Part shown: in pieces, positions 56,923-64,000 of the stretch
Position numbering within the stretch: the first letter of the stretch is position 1
Layout: every line of letters starts with the position of its first letter
NCBI RefSeq assembly: GCF_019396325.1
Contig: NZ_JAHKRO010000004.1
Location: 1 to 64,000 of the forward strand
Source of the DNA: Nonomuraea ceibae
Lineage (GTDB): Bacteria; Actinomycetota; Actinomycetes; Streptosporangiales; Streptosporangiaceae
DNA length: 64,000 nucleotides
Direction of reading: 5' to 3'
The notes under the pieces: model-generated
What the model was told of the DNA's origin: nothing
The model's input: only the letters and a program-made list of their open reading frames with translations
Database searches by the model: none
Program-made: the position numbers and the translations under genes

Positions 56923-58575
56923 TCAGTCCTTGGCGCGGGTCGGCCGCAGCAGGGCCTCGGCCAGGGCCAGCATGGTCTCCTCCAGGGCTCCCAGGCGCTT
57001 GTTGAGGTCGGCTGTGGCGGGCTCGACGATGCCGGAGACCGTCTCGGCCAGCGCGTCGCGGTCGGGGCGGGAGCGGACGACCTCGGTGAGCGACGTCGCG
57101 GCCTCGGTCAGCCGCCGCAGGTGCTCGTCGCGGTGGGTGTCGAGCAGCTCGCCGATGCGCTCGTCGATGGCCAGCGCGGCCGGGAGCCTGCCGATGGTCT
57201 CGCCGACGCTCTCCAAGGCCTCGCTGGCCTGCTCGGAGCGGGTGGTGAGGCCGCTGAGGTGGGCGTCGAGGCCGTCGACCCGGGTGACCAGGTGCTCCTC
57301 GGCCGCGGCCAGGCGCTCGGCCAGCGCGTCGAACCGGTCGCCCTGGCCGCCGAGGCGCTCGGCGAGCGCGTCGAAGTGCTCGTCGTGCTCGCCGAGCCGG
57401 CTGTCGAGGCGGTCGAAGCGCTCGTCGTGGCCGCCGAGCTGCTTGGCCAGGGTGTCGAAGTGGCCGTCGTGGCCGTGGAGGCGGTCGGTGAGGGCGTCGA
57501 GGCGCTTGTCGTGGCCGGTGAGGCTCTGCGCGAGGGCGTCGAAGCGGGCGGCGTGGCCGGTGAGCTCGCCGTTCATCGAGCTGAGGCGGCCGTCGACGGA
57601 GGCCAGGCGGGTGCCGAAGCCGTCGAGGCGCGTGTCGGTGGCGGCGGCGCGGCCGTCGAGGCTCTGCAGGCGGCCCTCGATCCCGGCCAGCGTCTCGTCG
57701 GTGCTCTCGAAGCGCACGTCGACGCTCTCCAGGCGCGAGTCGATCGCGACGAGCCGCCCGTCGACCCGGTCGATCCGGCCGTCGACGCCGTCGAAGCGTC
57801 CGCCGAGCCGCTGCTCGGCGTCGTCGAGGCGGCCGAGCAGCCGCTCCTCCAGCGCGTCGACCTTGGCCGTGACCTGCTCGGTCGTGGTGGTGAGCTGCTG
57901 GGCGGCGAGGGCCAGGCGCTCGTCGAGGCTGTCGGACAGGTCGAGCATCACGCCCTCGACCCGCTCGGTGCGCGAGTGGAGCTCGGCCAGCGACTTGTCG
58001 ATGCGGGTGAAGCGCCCGGCGGCGACCTCCATGCCGGCGCTGACCTGCGCCAGCTTGCTGGTGACCTCGCCCATCCGCTGGGTCACCCCGTCGGTGACCT
58101 CCAGCACCGACTGCAGCCGGCTCAGCGCCTCCTCGACGCTCTCGGACACGGTGCCGAGGTCGGCGCGCAGCTTGGGCAGCTCCAGGATCGGGTGGACCCG
58201 CTGGCTGACCGCGTCCACCCGGGTGTCGACGCCGCCGACCTGCTCGCCGACGGCGTCGACGTGGTCGCGCACCGCCTCGACGTGCTGGGCCAGCCCTTCG
58301 GCCCACATGGGCGGTTTGGCGGCGATGTCGTCGAGCCGTCCGGAGACGGTCTCCAGGGTGCCGCTCAGCCCGCCGAGCTCACGCTCGCGCACCTCGCGGA
58401 GGAGCCATTCCATGCCCTCCAGCCGCTGCCGGATCTCGTCGAGGACGGCTCCCTGCGTGCGCTGTTCGTACACGTGATCCTGGGCGGCACGCGCCAGCAG
58501 CTCCCGCATCCTGTCGGAGATGGCGGTCTGGCCGCCTGCCTGCAGAAGGGTGGTGGTGTGGTTGGAATGGTCCAC
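56923..58575 (-). CDS. Heptad-repeat coiled-coil protein
   Basis: Unknown function, 550 residues, no signal peptide or membrane segment. From residue 261 the chain runs in unbroken seven-residue steps of the form (L/F/I)xx(V/I/L/H)(D/E)xR. Residues 338-421 are six near-identical 14-residue units (LTGHDKRLDALTDR, LGGHDERFDRLDSR). The N-terminal part (1-250) and C-terminal part are also helical and coiled-coil-like. It ends ten bases from the convergent regulator gene. It could be a scaffold or a structural rod. Confidence 0.8.
   Translation of the reverse strand: MDHSNHTTTLLQAGGQTAISDRMRELLARAAQDHVYEQRTQGAVLDEIRQRLEGMEWLLREVRERELGGLSGTLETVSGRLDDIAAKPPMWAEGLAQHVEAVRDHVDAVGEQVGGVDTRVDAVSQRVHPILELPKLRADLGTVSESVEEALSRLQSVLEVTDGVTQRMGEVTSKLAQVSAGMEVAAGRFTRIDKSLAELHSRTERVEGVMLDLSDSLDERLALAAQQLTTTTEQVTAKVDALEERLLGRLDDAEQRLGGRFDGVDGRIDRVDGRLVAIDSRLESVDVRFESTDETLAGIEGRLQSLDGRAAATDTRLDGFGTRLASVDGRLSSMNGELTGHAARFDALAQSLTGHDKRLDALTDRLHGHDGHFDTLAKQLGGHDERFDRLDSRLGEHDEHFDALAERLGGQGDRFDALAERLAAAEEHLVTRVDGLDAHLSGLTTRSEQASEALESVGETIGRLPAALAIDERIGELLDTHRDEHLRRLTEAATSLTEVVRSRPDRDALAETVSGIVEPATADLNKRLGALEETMLALAEALLRPTRAKD
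57313..57564 (-). repeat. Six tandem 42-base repeats in a coiled-coil gene
   Basis: Six head-to-tail units of 14 codons each, protein residues 338-421. Consensus L-x-G-H-D-x-R-F-D-A-L-A-x-R. The spacing is exact with no insertion, and the units continue the heptad register of the region before them. Confidence 0.85.
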
Positions 58576-58769
58576 CGAAAGGCTCCTTCGCTGTCGACGG
58601 TCTGCCGCGTGGCGGTGGGTTGGGTCCGATGTGCAAGTGAAAGAAGGAGAACGCGGCTCACCGCAATAGGGGGGAGAACTCCCGCCCGGCTACCTTAGCC
58701 TTTCGATCAAGGTCCGTCATCGGCGAAGGAGAAGATCGCTCTTATGATGGAATCGTCCAGATTTGTCAT

Positions 58770-59942
58770 TCACGCAGGTCGTGACGGGCGGCAGATCAGA
58801 ACGGATGGTTTATTCATAATCCTCGTCAGAATGACGACGGCGGATTCTTCACCGGAAAGCCGGAGGTCGCCGCGCAGCCGCTCGATATCCACAGCCGATC
58901 CGCGCTTTTTAATGGTGACATTTCCGACGCGGCGTGCCCGCAGCGCCGCTCTGAGCCGTTTGAGCGAGAACGGCAGCGTCTCGACCACCTCGTACCGCGC
59001 GGCCCACGGCGTGTCGACCGGCTCGTCCCCCGAGATGTAGGCGATCATCGGGTCGGCCAGCCACCCGCCCACCAGCTCGGCCACCTCGCCCACCAGATGC
59101 GCCCGCACCGCGGCCCCGTCCGGCTCGTACACATAGCGCCCCACCGGCCCGGTGCCGGCCTCGACCCCGGTGGCGGTCAGCGTGTGACCGCCCGGCAGGA
59201 GCGTCGCCCGCCGCCCGGGCTCGCCGGCGCCCGTCCAGAGCGCGGCCTCCTTCACCTCGCCCTTGTACGAGACCCACTCGGCCTGCGCCTGCGCGGGGAT
59301 GAACTCGTACGGGATGCCGGGGGCGACCTTGAGGCAGGCCAGGCGCGCCCGGGAGAGCAGGTCGAGGACGACGGGCCAGGGCGGCGAGTAGGACATCGGG
59401 TCGAACGTGCGGCCCCGCGAGCCGCGCCTGGCCGGGTCGGCGAACAGCACGTCGTGGTCCTCGGGCCGCACGGTCGCGGCGTCGGCCACCCGCACGGTGA
59501 CGCGCTCGCCCAGGCCGAGCGCGTCGGCGTTGGCGCGGGCGACGGCGGCGGTCAGCGGGTCGGCGTCGACGGCCTCGACCGTGCGACCGGCGCGGGCCAG
59601 CGCCAGGAAGTCGCCGCCGATGCCGCAGCAGGCGTCGGCGACGCGCGGCCCGGCGCCGCACTCGGCCAGGCGGCGGGCCCGGTGCTCGGCGACCTCGGCG
59701 CGGGTGGACTGTTCGAGGCCGTGCGGGGTGAAGAACATGCGCGCCGCGTCGGCGCCGAACTTGGCGGCGGCCCGCTCGCGCAGCCCCGCCTGGGTGAGCG
59801 CCGCCGAGGTCAGGGCGGCGTCGTAGGTGCGGCGCAGCCGGGTGGCCGCCGCGACCGGGTCGGCGCCGGCGAGCTCCTCCGCCTCGGCCAGCGCCCGCAG
59901 GCCGCGCGGTGTCAGCAGCTCGGTGAAGGCGTCCAGGTCCAC
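58770..59942 (-). CDS. THUMP-like class I methyltransferase
   Basis: 390 residues. Residues about 75-215 are a SAM-binding fold: VADACCGIGGDFLALARAG (SAM loop), VEAVDADPLTAAVARANA and LFADPARRGSRGR. The C-terminal part (from about 290) resembles the THUMP-like domain found with this enzyme family. The substrate is unknown, possibly an RNA. It follows the MarR gene by 33 bases on the same strand. Confidence 0.85.
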   Translation of the reverse strand: MDLDAFTELLTPRGLRALAEAEELAGADPVAAATRLRRTYDAALTSAALTQAGLRERAAAKFGADAARMFFTPHGLEQSTRAEVAEHRARRLAECGAGPRVADACCGIGGDFLALARAGRTVEAVDADPLTAAVARANADALGLGERVTVRVADAATVRPEDHDVLFADPARRGSRGRTFDPMSYSPPWPVVLDLLSRARLACLKVAPGIPYEFIPAQAQAEWVSYKGEVKEAALWTGAGEPGRRATLLPGGHTLTATGVEAGTGPVGRYVYEPDGAAVRAHLVGEVAELVGGWLADPMIAYISGDEPVDTPWAARYEVVETLPFSLKRLRAALRARRVGNVTIKKRGSAVDIERLRGDLRLSGEESAVVILTRIMNKPSVLICRPSRPA

Positions 59943-59975
59943 GACGTACGACGGTAGTGCACGCGGCGGGCCGGC

Positions 59976-60473
59976 TCAGAGATCGGTGTCGCGCAGGGAG
60001 ACGAGCAGCTTGCGCAGCAGCCCGGCCAGGGCGGCGCGCTCGTCGTCGTCGAGCCCGGCCAGCAGGTCGCGCTCGTTGTCGAGGTGCCCCTGCAGCACGT
60101 CGTCGACCAGGCGCAGCCCCTCGGGGGTGAGCGAGACCAGGATCATGCGGCGGTTTCCCGGCGCCGGCCGGCGGTCGACCAGGCCGCGCTCGACCAGGCG
60201 GTCCATGCGGTTGGTGAGCGCGCCGGGGCTGACCATGGCGGAGGAGGACAGGTCCTTCATGCACATGGTGTGGCTCTCGCCGCTGCGCAGCAGCGTGGCC
60301 AGCATGTCGAACTCCCAGGGCTCCAGGCCGCGCCCGGCCAGGAACTCCTTGACGCCGCGTTCGAGCAGGCGCGAGAGGCGGGAGACCCGGCCGACGACGC
60401 CCATGGGCGAGGCGTCCAGGCCGGGGCGGGCCCGCGCCCACTGTCCGAGGATCACGTCGACGGCGTCTTCCAT
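59976..60473 (-). CDS. MarR-family regulator
   Basis: 165 residues from ATG 60473; the open frame runs further upstream, but the earlier part lies over the shared promoter region. The winged helix is clear: LATLLRSGESHTMCMKDLSS, SPGALTNRMDRLVERGLVDR and the wing RRPAPGNRRMILVSLTPEG. Divergent from the epimerase-like gene with an operator-like palindrome between them. Confidence 0.92.
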   Translation of the reverse strand: MEDAVDVILGQWARARPGLDASPMGVVGRVSRLSRLLERGVKEFLAGRGLEPWEFDMLATLLRSGESHTMCMKDLSSSAMVSPGALTNRMDRLVERGLVDRRPAPGNRRMILVSLTPEGLRLVDDVLQGHLDNERDLLAGLDDDERAALAGLLRKLLVSLRDTDL

Positions 60474-60490
60474 ACGCCCGACGATATCAA

Positions 60491-60510
60491 AAATTTCGAC
60501 GTTGAAATTT
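60491..60510. promoter_or_regulatory. Probable MarR operator
   Basis: AAATTTC-GACGTT-GAAATTT is a near-perfect 20-base palindrome; only the G/T pair flanking ACGT fails. It sits 18 bases before the MarR start, in an AT-rich pocket of a GC-rich genome. MarR dimers bind sites of this size. Confidence 0.65.
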
Positions 60511-60537
60511 CTGGGGAGCCGCGCTAGTTTCCGGAGT

Positions 60538-60564
60538 GTCGAAGTGTTCAATGTCGAAGTGTTC
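60538..60564 (+). repeat. Tandem 12-base repeat before the epimerase-like gene
   Basis: GTCGAAGTGTTC occurs at 60538-60549 and 60553-60564, a 15-base period. The copies are in frame with the downstream gene and lie just before its ATG, so they could be operator copies or part of a longer N-terminus. Confidence 0.55.
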
Positions 60565-60576
60565 GAGGTGGAAGGC

Positions 60577-61428
60577 ATGAAGGTGCTGGTGCTGGGCGCG
60601 ACGGGCTACATCGGCGGAGTGCTGGTCGAGCGGCTGATCGAGCGCGGCCACGAGGTCGCGGCGCTGGTGCGGCCGTCGGCCGACGGGAGCAGGCGGGTGC
60701 CCGGGGCGGCCGACGAGCGCCACGGCGACCTGGCGGACCCGGCGTCGGTCGCCGCCGCGCTGACCGCCGACGTCGACGCCGTGGTGCACGCCGCCGAGCT
60801 GACCGGCGACCGGGAGACCGACCTGGCCTCCGTCGGCGCGCTCGCCGCCTCCGGGAAGCGGGTGACGTACGTGAGCGGGGTCTGGGTGCTCGGCGAGGTG
60901 GACGGCGGGGACGAGGAGAGCCCGGCCGACCCCGTCCCGCTGGTCGCCTACCGCGACCAGGTCGAGCGGCTCGTGCTCGACGGCGGCGGGGCGGTGGTCC
61001 GGCCGGGCGTCGTCCACGGCCGGGGCGGCGGCATCCCCGCGCTGCTGCGCGAGCAGGCGGCCCGGCGCGATAAGGGCGTGTACGTGACCGCCGGGGGAGT
61101 GCCCGCCTGGACGGCCGTGCACGTGGACGACCTGGCGGACCTGCTCGTCGCGGTCGTGGAGAAGGGGGAGGCGCGGATCTACCACGCCATCGCCGAGGAG
61201 GGCGTGCCCGTGGACGCCGTCGCCGAGGCGGCCGGTGTGGCGGCCGGTGTGGGCGCCGTCGCGGAGCCGTGGCCGCTCGCGGAGGCCGCCGGAGTGCTGG
61301 GCGAGGGATTCGCCCAGGCCCTCGCGCTCAGCCAGCGCATCGGCGCGTCGCGCACCCGGGCGGCCCTGGGCTGGAACCCCGGCCGGGCCGGGATCGTGGC
61401 CGACCTGGCGGAAGGCTCCTACGCCTGA
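60577..61428 (+). CDS. NAD(P)-dependent epimerase-like protein
   Basis: 283 residues from ATG 60577. Rossmann start MKVLVLGATGYIGGVLVERL (GxxGxxG). The YxxxK of extended SDRs is not clear (VAYRDQVERLVL occupies that place), which suggests an atypical or NmrA-like member. AVHVDDLADLLVAVVEKGE is the usual late motif. Divergent from the MarR gene and probably controlled by it. Confidence 0.85.
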   Translation: MKVLVLGATGYIGGVLVERLIERGHEVAALVRPSADGSRRVPGAADERHGDLADPASVAAALTADVDAVVHAAELTGDRETDLASVGALAASGKRVTYVSGVWVLGEVDGGDEESPADPVPLVAYRDQVERLVLDGGGAVVRPGVVHGRGGGIPALLREQAARRDKGVYVTAGGVPAWTAVHVDDLADLLVAVVEKGEARIYHAIAEEGVPVDAVAEAAGVAAGVGAVAEPWPLAEAAGVLGEGFAQALALSQRIGASRTRAALGWNPGRAGIVADLAEGSYA

Positions 61429-61452
61429 TCGCCCAGAGCTGACGCGTTCGTG

Positions 61453-61481
61453 TTGACTGTCAAGCCCCTCTTGCATATGTT
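61453..61481 (+). promoter_or_regulatory. groES promoter
   Basis: TTGACT (61453-61458), a 17-base spacer and TATGTT (61476-61481). This is the best sigma-70-type match in the window. The CIRCE element begins five bases after the -10, over the expected start of transcription. Confidence 0.85.
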
Positions 61482-61485
61482 TCCT

Positions 61486-61514
61486 GTTGGCACTCTCCCC
61501 TTGAGAGTGCCAAC
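61486..61514. promoter_or_regulatory. CIRCE element (HrcA operator)
   Basis: TTGGCACTC-N9-GAGTGCCAA, a perfect inverted repeat of 9 bases each side, or 10 with the outer G/C. This is the classic HrcA repressor site upstream of groESL. It predicts heat-induced release by HrcA. Confidence 0.95.
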
Positions 61515-61602
61515 TGTGCGACGAGGCAGGTCTGGCACCCGCGACGGCAGGCCCCGCTGGTCGCCTCTTCTGATCATTCAAATCTGAAGGGGAGGTCCGA
61601 TC

Positions 61603-61914
61603 GTGACGACCGCCACCAAGGTTCCCGTTAAGCCGCTCGGCGACCGCATCGTGGTTCAGCCGCTTGAGGCAGAGCAGACCACCGCTTCCGGCCTGGTCAT
61701 CCCGGACACCGCCAAGGAGAAGCCGCAGGAGGGCAAGGTCCTCGCGGTGGGCCCGGGCAACTGGGACGAGGACGGCGACAAGCGGATTCCGCTCGACGTC
61801 TCCGAGGGCGACATCGTCCTCTACAGCAAGTACGGCGGCACCGAGGTCAAGTACGGCGGCGAGGAGTACCTCGTGCTCTCCGCCCGCGACGTTCTCGCGA
61901 TCATCGAGAAGTAA
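61603..61914 (+). CDS. groES: Co-chaperonin GroES
   Basis: Lid of the GroEL chamber, 103 residues. [21 protein letters not shown] (start of the fold) and [15 protein letters not shown] (end) are typical; the mobile loop lies near residues 18-35. GTG start with GGGGAGG eight bases ahead. HrcA-controlled through the CIRCE element. Confidence 0.97.
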   Translation: MTTATKVPVKPLGDRIVVQPLEAEQTTASGLVIPDTAKEKPQEGKVLAVGPGNWDEDGDKRIPLDVSEGDIVLYSKYGGTEVKYGGEEYLVLSARDVLAIIEK

Positions 61915-61928
61915 GCCGGTCGTGTCGG

Positions 61929-61957
61929 GCCCCGGGCGCTCCCAAGGCGGCCGGGGC
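61929..61957 (+). terminator. Attenuator-like hairpin between groES and groEL
   Basis: GCCCCGG (61929-61935) pairs with CCGGGGC (61951-61957), followed by TTT. It is weak enough to let some transcription through, which would give more groES than groEL message. Confidence 0.5.
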
Positions 61958-61969
61958 TTTCGACGCTAG

Positions 61970-63607
<1,638 letters not shown>

Positions 63608-63626
63608 GGTTCGCTGTAACGCGCTT

Positions 63627-63656
63627 CGGCCCGCACCGGGATTCCGGTGCGGGCCG
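63627..63656 (+). terminator. Terminator after groEL
   Basis: A perfect 13-bp stem, CGGCCCGCACCGG with CCGGTGCGGGCCG, and loop GATT, followed by TTTCGTTGTTT. Strong intrinsic terminator of groESL. Confidence 0.92.
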
Positions 63657-63898
63657 TTTCGTTGTTTGTAGCGCTATGTCACATTTTTCTGTGAAATATT
63701 GTTTATCTGAGTAAACCTGGAGTGCGGGTTAAGCGTCCGTGGTCTGACGAATGTCGTGCCATTTGGCTTATAACGTGAAACAATCTGCCAGGCATAAAGG
63801 CTTAGTGTTGTCACTCGATTACTATCGGTTATCGTCGCTTCAATGTGACCAATCCGTAGCCGTTCGCCATGACGACAGGCCGGAGCGGGCCGGGCATC
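63657..63898 (+). other. AT-rich non-coding gap
   Basis: About 240 bases with no gene and clearly less GC than the rest. A promoter-like pair TTGTCA (63808-63813), 16-base spacer, TATCGT (63830-63835) could serve the gene at the window end. Nothing else is recognised. Confidence 0.5.
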
Positions 63899-64000
63899 AT
63901 GCCTAACGTGAGCGAGGGAAGCGTCGCCGACGCCAAAATTGGGGTAAGGCTCGCGTCGAGACTTCCGGCACGGACGGATGACTCCGACCTAAGAGAACTG
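63899..64000 (+). CDS. N-terminus of an unidentified protein, cut by window end
   Basis: The frame is open from ATG 63899 (GTG 63908 is an alternative) to the end, 34 codons: MPNVSEGSVADAKIGVRL then ASRLPARTDDSDLREL. GC-ending codons are common but not dominant. No clear ribosome site. The acidic-basic start and the place after groESL are compatible with a regulator such as a sigma factor, but no motif proves this. Confidence 0.45.
   Translation, partial: MPNVSEGSVADAKIGVRLASRLPARTDDSDLREL

Noticed and set aside
56930..58698. Two long plus-strand frames opposite the coiled-coil gene
   Set aside because: The regular heptads are in the minus-strand frame. The plus frames mirror the repeat and begin without a ribosome site.

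Overview
The window is high-GC DNA coding densely on both strands. Every housekeeping gene looks actinobacterial: the rpoB-rpoC-rpsL-rpsG-fusA-tuf-S10-spc-alpha gene order, zinc-type S14 and L36, groES-groEL behind a CIRCE element, and many GTG/TTG starts. Gene content and protein wording suggest Streptosporangiales (Nonomuraea, Streptosporangium or Microbispora-like). That placement is an inference; no 16S gene or other marker is present to prove it.

Bases 1-31073 are one long plus-strand information-processing block. It runs 3' part of rpoB, rpoC, rpsL, rpsG, fusA, tuf, then rpsJ-rplC-rplD-rplW-rplB-rpsS-rplV-rpsC-rplP-rpmC-rpsQ, rplN-rplX-rplE-rpsN-rpsH-rplF-rplR-rpsE-rpmD-rplO, secY-adk-map, a DUF1707 membrane protein, a small secreted orphan, infA-rpmJ-rpsM-rpsK-rpsD-rpoA-rplQ and truA. 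Gaps inside this block are not empty: most hold strong hairpins. The tuf-rpsJ gap carries a 21/23 inverted repeat followed by a terminator-like hairpin.

Bases 31060-35985 are an envelope island on the minus strand. It holds two single-pass proteins with long low-complexity N-terminal parts and clearly related C-terminal domains (two cysteines each), plus a membrane-anchored CAP/SCP-domain protein. rplM-rpsI-glmM (36297-38662) follow on the plus strand with their own promoter.

Bases 38702-43069 (minus) hold two coupled ABC exporters in one four-gene operon and a DUF389 membrane protein. Next come a possible 44-residue ORF, coaA (minus), a Tat-exported PhoX-like protein, acpS, the NAD(P)HX repair enzyme, alr, an alpha/beta hydrolase and the t6A genes tsaE and tsaB-rimI-tsaD. 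These are split by a lipoprotein-like gene, a class F-like sortase and an APH-fold kinase. Bases 54766-60473 are accessory: a carotenoid-cleavage-type oxygenase, a GntR-TetR double-HTH regulator, a heptad-repeat coiled-coil protein, a THUMP-like methyltransferase and a MarR regulator. A divergent NAD-dependent epimerase-like gene follows. The window closes with groES-groEL, a strong terminator, an AT-rich gap and the start of one more gene cut by the window end.

The core genes serve transcription, translation, protein export and folding. The t6A, acpS, coaA, alr and glmM genes supply tRNA modification, cofactors and cell-wall precursors. The most unusual material is the paralogous tail proteins, the sortase pair, the repeat coiled coil, the double-HTH regulator and the structured leaders of the ribosomal operons.
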